Positions 46,018 through 56,291 of a DNA stretch of 64,000 nucleotides are shown one piece after another. A program made the translations under genes and the position numbers. This DNA is from Halichoerus grypus. Its lineage: Eukaryota > Chordata > Mammalia > Carnivora > Phocidae. Where the stretch lies: contig NC_135723.1 of NCBI RefSeq assembly GCF_964656455.1, positions 1,736,001 through 1,800,000 on the forward strand, read 5' to 3'. Each line of letters begins with the position of its first letter. Position 1 is the stretch's first letter. Under the pieces are notes generated by a model. The model was not told the origin of the DNA, ran no database searches, and was given only the letters and a program-made list of their open reading frames with translations.

Positions 46018-46200
46018 GGGGGTTGTTTTGTTTTAATTTTAGAGATAGAGGGGAGGGTCAGGAGAAGAGGGGGAGGGACAAGCAGACTCTGTGCTGAGCG
46101 CAGAGCCCGACACAGGGCTCGATCCCACGACCCTGAGATCATGACCTGAGCCGAAACCAAGAGTCCGACGCTCAACCCACTGAGCCACCCAGATGCCCCC
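46018..46200 (-). mobile_element. CAN-SINE, antisense
   Basis: GCTCGATCCCACGACCCTGA, GAGATCATGACCTGAGCCGA, ACTGAGCCACCCAGATGCCC. Target duplication AACCTAATG at 46009-46017 and 46201-46209. Confidence 0.95.
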
Positions 46201-46232
46201 AACCTAATGTTCATAGAAGCATGGTCAAGAGT

Positions 46233-46345
46233 TTTAAGTGTGGATTAGGTGTGAAGCACTTTGCTGGGCCATTTGTCAGCACACTCTTACAAGGGGGTAG
46301 GTCAGTCATCCCGTGTTTCGGACGAGAAACACCACTGCCACCCAG
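46233..46345 (-). repeat. MIR-like fragment, antisense
   Basis: GTGTGAAGCACTTTGCTGGG, then CATCCCGTGTTTCGGACGAG and CACCCAGCTGGG roughly follow reversed MIR. Weak. Confidence 0.4.
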
Positions 46346-46738
46346 CTGGGGGCTGGGATGTGCTTTGGGGTTCCCTGCTCCCCACCTCCAAGTAGGAACT
46401 GCTGAGGGGAGCACATCCACCCACATTTCCCACGCATGTCTTAGAAACACAGACACCAGTGACCTCACACTCTCTGTCCCACCGGGTCCACACTGCGTCG
46501 GCGCGAATCCCCTGCATTCTCCAGCACTGCATTCCTCATGTCCTGCTGGCTCACACTGGTTAGCTCCAATCTTCTTTTTTCATCTATCTTATTTTCATCT
46601 CACAAGGGACTGGGGCTCCTCTTTTGCTCCCCCTCGATCCCACTCAACCACCCATCCATATGGAGCATTAGTGCATTTCAGATTTTAGTAAAGCTTCCAG
46701 TGACAGTAGTGGGCAGCAAGAGAGCATATAAGCAAAAA
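46346..46738. other. Unassigned DNA
   Basis: No gene or repeat recognised. A 155-codon frame at 46221-46688 overlaps the MIR-like fragment and has no known motif. Confidence 0.4.
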
Positions 46739-46822
46739 ACAAAACAAAACAAAAACCATATATGTGTGTGTATATATATATACAAAACAAAACAAAAACT
46801 ATATATGTGTGTATATATATAT
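46739..46822. repeat. Two-copy 43-bp tandem duplication
   Basis: Each copy is (CAAAA)n, then ATATATGTGTGTG, then TATATATATATA. Copies at 46739-46781 and 46782-46822 differ by one substitution and one TG step. Confidence 0.9.
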
Positions 46823-47026
46823 ACACATTCTTTCTTCTGCTGGTCCTTTCTCCGCCCTAACCCTGATTTTCTCACATGCTGCTGATTCTCCACAGTCTCT
46901 CACCTGCTACAATGTTGTTCCGCTCTGGTCTATACACCATTTCATTGCTACAAACCTCCTGATTTATATTTATTCCTGGTGCATGTCAGGAGATAGGGCA
47001 TTTATTTTGTTTTGCTTTCTCCTTCT

Positions 47027-47237
47027 TCTTTTTTAAGATTTTTAAAATTTATTTACTTGTCAGATTGAGAGAGAGAGAGAGAGAGAGCACAGGCAGAGAG
47101 AGTGGCAGGCAGAGGGAGAGGGAGAAGCAGGCTCCCCGCTGAGCAAGGAACCTGATATGGGGCTCGATCCCAGGACCATGAGATCATGACCTGAGCAGAA
47201 GGCAGACGCTTAACCGACTGAACCACCCAGGGGCCCC
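47027..47237 (-). mobile_element. CAN-SINE, antisense
   Basis: T-rich tail, (GA)n tract, GCTCGATCCCAGGACCATGA, GAACCACCCAGGGGCCCC. Perfect 15-bp target duplication TTGCTTTCTCCTTCT at 47012-47026 and 47238-47252, suggesting a relatively recent insertion. Confidence 0.97.
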
Positions 47238-47252
47238 TTGCTTTCTCCTTCT

Positions 47253-47690
47253 AAATGGGGTTCCCTGAGCCTGCCCTTCATTTACAAAGTGGCATATCAA
47301 AGCGCTTTGATGAATGCATGGATACCTTCCCGAAATCGGAAAATACACCAGTGTCATAAGGACAGGAACACCCATAATTGGTTACATGTCAACAGAATTT
47401 GAGCCATCCTGACCCCTGGGAGGGAGGTATTACTCACCACCTAAGTCTCAGTGCCTTCCCCAGGAGCAGAGAGTGGGAGGAGGCCGGCGCGACTGAGCGC
47501 CCATCTTCCCAGACCATCCTCCCCACTAGGATGCCCATGAATGATGGCGCAGATCCAACCAACACACAGAAACCAAAACTAAACCACAATTACAACCACC
47601 AAGAAAAATGGAACGCCTGATGTCGGCGTACACCTGACAGACGTGCCCACTGTGCTGAACCCTACAACGTCCTGATGACAGAGTTCAGAG
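47253..47690. other. Unassigned DNA
   Basis: No gene seen; the right part may belong to the old LINE-1 that follows. Confidence 0.4.
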
Positions 47691-47851
47691 AAAAGTCGAA
47701 TGAATGAAGACACACACCGTGCTCACGGATTGGAGGATCCAACCCAGCAGAGACTGCACCTGTCCCCACACTGAGCTACAGTTTTAGTACAACTCCTACA
47801 AAAATGTCAGCAAGGTTTCCACTGACAGGGACAAGTTTATTCTAAAATGCA

Positions 47852-47904
<53 letters not shown>

Positions 47905-48790
47905 AATGCACCTGAAAAGACACAGAGCCTATGGCTAAAACGAAGAAGAATAAAGTAGAGGAATCTTTCTTCCTGATGTGAAGACTTGTTACATAGTCGC
48001 AGGAATCAAGACAGCGGCATCTAACAACCTAACCTGGATTGTTAGAACATCATGTTCCATATCATGAGTATTCTGGGAAATGCTAATCAAGCCACAGTGC
48101 TCGAACACCACGCACTCAACAGGATAACTACAATAATAGCTAAAAACAGATAGTAGCAAGTGTTGGTGAGCATGTGGAGAAACTGGAACCCTCAAACATC
48201 GCTGGTGGAAATGTAAAATGGTGCAGTTTGGAAAACAGTCTCAAAGCCTCTTAAAATGTTCAACAGAAACTGACCCTGCCACCTGGCCCCCCCGCCCCAC
48301 GCCCAGGAGAAAGGAGAACATATGTGCACAGGAATGCTTGTGTGTGAATGATCGTGGGGTCATTAGCCATGGTAGCTAATGGTGCAAGCCATGCAACGAT
48401 CCGTTAACTTACAATTGACTAAAGAACATCTGGTATATTCACCAGTGAAATATAGTGGGATGCTACTGATCGATAAAACAGAAATGGGTTGTTGATGGGT
48501 GCTACGGGGATGGCCCAAGACCATCTGGCTGCATGTCAGAGGCAACACTACACAGTGTAGGATTTCACTTACGTGAAATGATAAGAAACAGCAAATAGGG
48601 ACTTACTGCGAACAGGAACTGGGGATATTTGCCAGGTACCAGAAGTATTCTAAAACACCTGTGTTTGGACTGAGCTGGTGGTTGTGCAGCTCCATAAATT
48701 TATGAAATCACCGCATTGTGCCTTAAAACGGATGAGATTTGGGTATGAAATTATACCTCAATAAAGTCACTACTATTATTTTGAAATCAG
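47691..48790 (+). mobile_element. Old L1M LINE-1, ORF2 3' part to 3' end
   Basis: Diverged but in order: AAGTTTATTCTAAAATGCA, CTTCCTGATGTGAAGACTTG, AGTGTTGGTGAGCATGTGGA, GAAACTGGAACCCTCAAACA, GCTGGTGGTTGTGCAGCTCC, ATTATACCTCAATAAAGTCA at the polyadenylation end. No intact frame. It hosts the A-rich insertion at 47852-47901. Confidence 0.8.
47852..47901 (+). mobile_element. Tail-only retro-insertion (50 bp of A/AAAT)
   Basis: The A run and (AAAT)n are flanked by TAAAATGCA at 47843-47851 and 47902-47910, inside LINE-1 text that continues smoothly on both sides. It looks like an insertion truncated down to its poly(A) tail. Simple-repeat growth is the alternative. Confidence 0.6.
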
Positions 48791-48903
48791 TATTTAAGAC
48801 AGTTTCCTGTCCAAAGGTAGCCAGGCGCCTTGAGGAAAAGGTGTCCTGTAATCTTCAGAATGGCTACATGACCTTGAGACTCTGGGGTTTAAAGGGTAGA
48901 GAT

Positions 48904-49100
48904 CAGGGCACCTGGGTGGCTCAGTTGGTTAAGCGTCTGCCTTCGGCTCAGGTCATGATCTCAGGGTCCTGGGATCAAGTCTCGCATCAGGCTCCCTGAT
49001 CAGCAGGGAGCCTGCTTCTCCCTCTCCCTCTGCTGCTCCCCCTACTTGTGCTCTCTCCCTCTCTCTCTGTCAAATAAATAAAAATAAAGTATTTTTTAAA
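48904..49100 (+). mobile_element. CAN-SINE
   Basis: CAGGGCACCTGGGTGGCTCA head, GATCAAGTCTCGCATCAGGC body, CT tract and (AAAT)n tail. Flanking duplication unclear. Confidence 0.95.
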
Positions 49101-49348
49101 ACATACATGGTAGGGAACAGACCAGATTGCAAAGGGCCTTGGGGCCACACGGCATCACTAATTCTTCAGGCAATGGGAGGTCAGTCTGCCGTGTTCAGGC
49201 CAGGGATGGGTCGAGTCAGAGCTCCAGTTTAGAAACCTCATTTGTGCATAAACACGAATGATGAGTTCAAAGAAAAATCGAAAAAATGTAAGCATGTGAA
49301 AATAAATTCTCATGAATTGTTGATACTATGTCTAATATGTGCTTATGA

Positions 49349-50510
49349 GCATGCACATGCACACACATGCAGAGGTGCACACACAGGTGCACACACACAT
49401 GCACAGGTGCACACACAGGGGCACACCGGTGCACACTGGTGCACACAGGGGCACACACGCATGCACAGGTGCGCACACACATGCACAGGTGCACACAGGC
49501 ACACAGGTGCACACACGCATGCACAGGTGCACACAGGTGCACACATGGGCACACACGCATGCACAGGTGCACACAGGGACACAGGTGCACACACGCATGC
49601 ACAGGTGCACACAGGTGCACACATGGGCACACACGCATGCTCAGGTGCACACAGGTGCACACACGCATACACAGGTGCACACACAGGGGCACACAGCTGC
49701 ACACACAGGTGCACACACGGGCACACACACATGCACAGGTGCACACAGGCACACAGGTGCACACACGCATGCACAAGTGCACACAGGGGCACACAGGGGC
49801 ACACACGCATGTACAGGTGCACACACATGGGCACACAGGTGCACACATGGGCACACATGCATGCACAGGTGCACACAGGCCCACAGGTGCACACACGCAT
49901 GCACATAGGTGCACACACGCATGCACAGGTGCACACACAGGGGCACACAGGTGCACACACGGGCACACAGGGGCACACACGCATGCACAGGTGCACACAC
50001 AGGGGCACACAGGTGCACACACGGGCACACAGGGGCACACACGCATGCACAGGTGCACACACAGGGGCACACAGGTGCACACACGCATGCTCAGGTGCAC
50101 ACACAGGTGCACACATAGGGGCACACAGGTGTACACACATGCACAGGTGCACACAGGGGCACACAGGTGCACACACGCATGCACAGGTGCACACACAGGG
50201 GCACACACGACACACATGCATGCACAGGTGCACACAGGCACACAGGTGCACACACGCATGCACAGATGCACACACAGGGGCACATACACATGCACAGGTG
50301 CACACACAGGGGCACACAGGTGCACACACGGGCACACACGCAGGCTCAGGTGCACACACAGGGGCACACACAGGGGCACAGAGGTGCACACACAGGGGCA
50401 CACAGGGGCACACACGCATGCACAGGTGCACACAGGCACGCACAGGTGCACACACAGGTGCACACAGGTGCACACACACACATAGGCATACACACACGTG
50501 CACGCATGCC
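49349..50510. repeat. 1.16-kb GTGCACAC-type VNTR
   Basis: About 1.16 kb of GCACAGGTGCACACA blocks with alternating CGCATGCACAG, GGGGCACACAG and GGGCACACAC variants, arranged in irregular higher-order blocks of roughly 30-45 bp. Several frames on both strands stay open for most of the array (372-444 codons; His/Thr-rich on plus, Cys/Val-rich on minus) because the unit lacks stop codons. There is no coding signal. Confidence 0.96.
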
Positions 50511-51589
50511 ATCCTAACCTAGGTTTAGCTTCTGAAGGCTCACTGGGTTTAAAGCCCGAGGACAGACGAGCAAACTTCCTACTTCTGTCATTGCTAGCCA
50601 TGTGAACTAGGGGACGTTCCTTAACCTTACTGTGAAATTAAACTGAGTTAAGCATTTGTGGAGAGAATATCAGGTGATGGGGATGTGGAGACGGGGAAGT
50701 AGAGGCTTCCTTCCCAGGCGCTCCGGTGCCCGGCGCACCCCTGCTCAGATGACTGGACGTCCTCCATCCAGCCAGGCTGCTGCTCTCGCAGGCCCCGACT
50801 TGGGACGTCGACCGCACCCAGACACTTACCCCCAACCCCACAATTTCTAAAATCACATGCTCGCGTCTGGAGCCTCTCCTAAAAATAGGCACACACTCCA
50901 AATAACCACCTTAGAAAATGTTAAACCTCCATTGACCATGGTCACTTTCCGGCCATTGGACTTCTGTCCTTTGTGGAAGAGCCCCGCGTGAACCCACTGC
51001 CTCACCTCCCGCCCAGCCTCTGTTTCTGCGGCGTCTTCTCCGGGACGCCGTGTGATGCTCCTCACGTGGGATTACGTGGCCTTCGCCCTTTCTGGGTGCA
51101 CTTCCCAGCCAGTCCCCAACCTTGGAGCTGCTCCAGATCGTGCATCAGATGCCATGAATGCTTGGGAAGCCGGGACCTTTTGCTTTATGTGGAAACCAAC
51201 TGACCGACTATCCCTCAGCCTTTCTGCTACGTCCTCACTCTGGAAGCCTGGCCTGGGACCTTCCACGCCTTCCCCTCCAGGCTGGCCTCCAAACACCAGC
51301 TCACAGTGAGGATTCCCCATCCTAGGTCCAAAAAGGAGATTGATGCATCCTCCTGCCAGAGGCACCCCCAACCATCCCATGTCCAAACATTATCTGCTTT
51401 CCCCTCGCTCTCCACCCTCCATACCCCTGATCCTTGCAGCCAATCCCGAGCTCCAGCGTGAGCTGAGCAAAGCATCCTTGCTCTCCGAGAGCCTCGCTGC
51501 GCAACACACCCGGCACTGGAGACCCAGCCGGGATGCCCGCCTGCCCGTCAGCCTTCCGCTGGGTCGGTGGACTTGAAGCCATCAATGTC
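50511..51589. other. Unassigned GC-rich DNA
   Basis: No gene recognised; 51.2-51.6 kb may include the 5' extension of the L2 copy that follows. Confidence 0.4.
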
Positions 51590-52230
51590 CCTCAGGCTGA
51601 CACTTCCCCGTTTTCTGTCCTCTATCCCTCAGCCCAAACGCACCTCGTTTCTTCACCCGCTCTGCAGCCAGAATGATTCTCCTTCACAAAACACACGTCC
51701 TCAAAAGTGCTGGCCTATTTCAAATTCTGCAGTTTTTTTAAAGATTTTATTTGTATTTATTTGATAGAGAGTGAGAACGAGAGAGATCACAGAGGGAGAG
51801 GGAGAAGCTGACTCCCCGCGGAGCAGGGAGCCCAGTGCGGGGCTCGATCCCAGGACCCTGAGATCATGACCTGAGCTGAAGGCAGATGCTTAACCCACTG
51901 AGGCACCCAGGCGCCCCCAAATTCTGCAGTTTTTACAGCTCGATCCCCCAGGATAAATGTACAGCTCTCTGGCACGATATTTAATACTTAATGATGCTTC
52001 CCAGCAGTGAAGCCTTCGCCAAGCATGCCCTGTGCCCCGTGTGTACCAGCGGCCAGAACTTCCCGTGACTTCACCTGCTCCTGTTTGTCTCAGACCCCAG
52101 GGCCTTTGCATGTGCAGCCTTCTCTGCTGGCAAACGCTGCTTCCTCCTCTTCTCTCACTTCTCTAGTTCCTCCTGCTCTTTGAACTCGGTCCCTGAGTCT
52201 CATTGGGAGCCTGCCCCACGTTCTAAAACG
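51590..52230 (+). repeat. L2 LINE fragment, split by a SINE
   Basis: CTGCAGCCAGAATGATTCTC before the SINE, and CCCAGGGCCTTTGCATGTGC, AGCCTTCTCTGCTGGCAAAC, TTCTCTAGTTCCTCCTGCTC after it, follow the L2 3' half. Coordinates include the SINE at 51738-51917. No frame survives. Confidence 0.6.
51738..51917 (-). mobile_element. CAN-SINE, antisense, inside L2
   Basis: AAAGATTTTATTTGTATTTA tail, GCTCGATCCCAGGACCCTGA, GAGGCACCCAGGCGCCCC. Perfect 17-bp target duplication CAAATTCTGCAGTTTTT at 51721-51737 and 51918-51934. Confidence 0.97.
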
Positions 52231-55198
52231 TGGCATTCTGTCCACATGCGTCGTGTCTCCCCATGGTGATAAGACCTCCTTGAGGATCAGGCCCCCGCTC
52301 TCCAGGTTCCTGCCCGGGAACTCCTACAAAACCCGGGTCTGGAATGTACGTGACAGCACATGAGTCTATGCGGCTGATCTGAGTGAGAAACCTGAGACCG
52401 TATCTGGCCATGATGTCTCCTTCTGTGGAAGGAGACGGTTCTGTTTCATTCTGGCCCCAAAGTGCTTTTCGGTCGGAAACCGCCATTCGCCCCTTATCCC
52501 GGATCAGAAGGAGCTGAGTGCCCTGGTGAGGGCAGAGGAGAGGACAGGAAACGTTCTCAGGCCCGTCGGCCTCGCTAGTGCTGTAAAACCAAATAAACAC
52601 TGGACGGCTGACCGCTCGTCTAGTGCGGTTTGACCCTTCCTGAGCTTCCGTGCCACATCCTACAGCTGTGCTTATATTCCTCTCCATCTGTTTGGTCTGG
52701 AGCTGGAGCGGACGGCTCCTGACTCCGGAGGACTCTTCAGGCAGGGACGGGGCGGCTCTGGCGAGGCTGGGGCTGGAGCCATCCTCCTCCGCAGGCCCCC
52801 TGGCGTCTTCATGGTTGGACCAGGAGGCACGGCGCTCCCACGAGCGTCTCGGGGCCCAAACTCCAAATGCCCAGTGCTGTCACACCTGGAACGAAGAGTG
52901 TTCAATGCCACATTCAGCACAAGAACTTCAGCGCTGTTCAAATGCCAACCCCCAATTCAGGGTCGGCCCATTCCACGGCGAGGGCGAGGAGCCTCGTCCT
53001 ATCTCATGTCCAAGATGGGCCGTCCGCAGCAGGGGACGGACCGGGTCCGTGGGGTGAGGGCCACGCACATGGAAGATGTTTCTGCAGGAAAACCGCACAT
53101 GGCCAGGTGCCTCCTAATCTGCGCGCTGCTGGACAATGGGATTATTTTCACATTGCCTAAGAACATGATGCCAGATCCCGAGCTAGGTGCTTGCTGAGAC
53201 CCTTGAGCATGGCCCGCATTTTATCCAGGATGTGGGAGTAAGTTGGCCCAGAATCGTTGACCGCGTGGGGGAGGCAGGAGAACCCAGGGCACCAGCTTCT
53301 CACCAGCTCACCCCTGCCGTCGTGACTCCACCGAATCCCAGAAACAAAGCTGGCCCTGGCCCTACAAACACAAGCATTCCTGCCTGCACTTTCGGAAAAA
53401 TAAAAGCACTGTTCACCCCGACCCCTGTCCGCCCACACGCCCAGTGCAGGCTGCGACTGAGGGAGTGGACTGTGGCGGGGGTGGACAAAGATGCCGTGGA
53501 AGGCAGTCGGGAACATGGCGGGGTCAGGGGTCAGGATGAGGGACAAGGGGCCGGGGTGAGGCCGGTCAGCCAGTGAGAGGGGTCAGGAAATAGGCTCTGG
53601 GTCAGGCCTGTGTCCCCCATGAGGAGAGCAGAAACTGTACAAGGTGAGCACGTCTATAATGTGTCCTGCATTTTAACAAGCGCGCTTGAGCCTGACTCAC
53701 GTGGGCTCACTGGTCCCCAGCCTCCCGCACTCCCTCGTCTAGGGGTCTCTGCTTCCACGGACACCATGAAGCCCAGCGACGCCATGAGCTTCCCGCCTGG
53801 GTCTGTGCCTCCCGCCACCTGCTGTCCCTCAGCGTCAGGGCTGCTGCCCGCGCCCCGCAGCCCGTGGGAAACTTGTCTGGACAGCCAAGCTCTGCACTTG
53901 GGAAATTTGCATTACAGAAAAAAAAAAGAGAGAAGAAAAGCCACTCTTTTTAAAACTGCTTATTACTGGTGAGAAGAAAGAGAGGCCTCCCTCGGTGCCG
54001 GGAGGGGCGCGACTGTGGGGCTGGAGGGTCGGGGACGGGGCTGGGGACGGGGCTGGGGACCGGGCACAGGCATGTCCTCCCCCGGGGCCCAGCTGCACCC
54101 ATGAGGGAGCTGCAAATCCGTGCCATGGGTTGTCACCAGCATTTTGAGATGAAACGAGAAAAGGAGACAGAAGAGGGGAGAACGTGGGGACGGGCACGCG
54201 GGGGAGCACCTGCCTGGGGGGCGCGTGGGGCCCGGGACGCCGTGATTTCAGTCCTGCGTGTGGCCACGGGGCTGCAGGAGAGATGTCTTATAAAAATACA
54301 AACAGTGCTTCACGGCAAAAACGTTTTGAAGTCACAGGTTTGCACACTTGCACACCACCCGCTCCTCCAGAGGCACAGCTGATCTGCGCACGACGGAGTC
54401 CCGTGCAGACCAGGCTGCTCCAGGGACGGTCTGAAACGCCCTGCCGCCCTCCGCGTGACAACACACAAGTACTTTTCAAAATCTATAGCAGTACCGGAAA
54501 ATAAAAGCCAGAGCCTTGAGCCAAGCAAAACATTTACAGGACTCCTAGGAGACAATCAGCAAACACATCTCCGAGAAACAAGCCCGGGGAGACCACAGCC
54601 AACCCCCGGGCAGAGCGGGGCATGGAGCATTCTAGCTGCGGAGACCCTGTGTCCACGCACAGGGGGCAGGGTCGATGGCTGGGGGTGGGACACCTGCGTG
54701 CAGAGGAGGAACAACATCATCTCTGCACGCCCCCCCCCGCACCACAGCCCACGACCGTTCCTCCCACGCAGTCAGCGGGTGTGGGCACGGAGGCCGGCCG
54801 GGCACCGCGGTGCCCACGACACCCACGAGACCCAGGAAGGACGGAAGCCACAGCCCCAGAAAACAGGAGACCAGCCGTGATGAGGGACAGATGTGCAAAC
54901 ACAAAAACTAAAATGTCCTTACAGTGACCATATTTGCTGCAAACATCACAAAGGGGTGAGTTCGAGAAGAGTCAGTTCATCACGAAGCTCCCTCGGCGGC
55001 TCCCACGCCGGGACCACTCACTGTTCATGCCAAGGCCGCGACAGGGGGCTGGTGGTACACGGTCACATCCTTATCTAGTTTTGTGTTATTTTCCTTCCAG
55101 ATCTTATAAGCTTTAGGAAGCAGCACACCTAAATCTCCCCGATTTCCAGAATAAAGGTAAGCTATCGATCAGTAAGAAACAAATACAAACAGTTCGAT
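52231..55198. other. Unassigned GC-rich single-copy DNA
   Basis: No repeat family or gene recognised over 3 kb. Short GGGGACGGGGCTG tandem copies at 54030-54062. Overlapping frames of up to 154 codons on both strands (52.2-54.9 kb) show no known domain. Confidence 0.4.
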
Positions 55199-55214
55199 AG
55201 AAAATGGGCACGGG

Positions 55215-55395
55215 GGCGTCCGGGGGGCTCAGTGGTTAAGCGTCTGCCTTCGGCTCAGGTCATGATCCCAGGGTCCTGGGATCAAGCCCCGCATCGGGCT
55301 CCCTGCTCACCGAGAGTCTGCTTCTCCCTCTGCCCCTCGCCCTGCTTGTGTTCCCTCTCTCAAATAAATAAAATCTTTAAAAAATAAAAAAGAAA
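55215..55395 (+). mobile_element. CAN-SINE
   Basis: GGCGTCCGGGGGGCTCAGTG head, GATCAAGCCCCGCATCGGGC body, (AAAT)n tail. Imperfect target duplication AGAAAATGGGCACGGG / AGAAAATGGACACCGGG (55199-55214, 55396-55412). Confidence 0.95.
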
Positions 55396-55412
55396 AGAAA
55401 ATGGACACCGGG

Positions 55413-56073
55413 TACAAACAAGCAGTTCTTAGAAGAAGAAATGCACATGGAGGCAAATACACATGAAGCTTGTAAACTCCATCTCACCCGCAATTAGGAA
55501 CACACAGATTAAGATAAAAACTGAGCTGCTTTTTTTCCCTCAGATATACAAAAATTTAAGTGACTGATGATATTCGTCCATGGTGAGGATGCATGCGATT
55601 TTACACACGTTGGTTCAAGTGGAAATTATCAAACCTTTCAGAAGAACGAATGGGACGACCCATCCAGAAGTGTGCTACCTTTAACTCTGATTCAGCTCTC
55701 TGGAATCCATCCGACCGACACCCACTTTCCGTGTGGGGTGTGCGAGGGGGCGACTGCCACAACCTTTCTAAAAGTCACCTTAATGTCCAACGGTGGGGCC
55801 TCATGTGTTCACACGCCCCGTCTTCAAAAGGACTGAGATTTACAAGCCAGTTTTAAGAAAAGTGCCCCCAGTTGGGGATGGGGTTCACTGGTGAAATTCT
55901 AAAGTTAAAAAAAATACTGCTAAATCAGGGCCCTCTGGGAGGGTTTACTCGAGATTACAAATGGTCACCGTCCTTGGCCAAGCACCAGTCCCTCCCCAAA
56001 CCCACCTGCACTGAGAACTCGGTTTCTCCAGGACTCTTATTCAAAGTTAGTTCTTTGAACCCATTTTTATGTT
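55413..56073. other. Unassigned DNA
   Basis: No gene or confident repeat. An old LINE-1 scrap near 55.43-55.85 kb is possible (AAATACACATGAAGCTTG), but I cannot support it. Confidence 0.4.
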
Positions 56074-56086
56074 TTTTTTACCATTA

Positions 56087-56291
56087 TTTATTTAGAACTT
56101 ATTCATTTATTTATATGAGAGAGAGCATGCACAGAAAGAGGGACAAAGGGAGAGGGAGAGAGAGAATCCTAAGGAGACTCTGAGCTGAGCATGGACCCCG
56201 ACACGGGGCTCAATCTCACGACCTTGAGATCATGACCTGAGCCGAAATCAAGAGTCAGATGTTTAACTGACTGAGCCACCCAGGCGCCCCC
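56087..56291 (-). mobile_element. CAN-SINE, antisense
   Basis: GAGAGAGCATGCACAGAAAG, GCTCAATCTCACGACCTTGA, ACTGAGCCACCCAGGCGCCC. Imperfect T-rich flanking match (TTTTTTACCATT / TTTTTTACTATT). Confidence 0.95.

Noticed and set aside
49242..50601. Long frames of 372-444 codons on both strands
   Set aside because: They coincide with the GTGCACAC VNTR and are open in several frames on both strands only because the unit has no stop codon.
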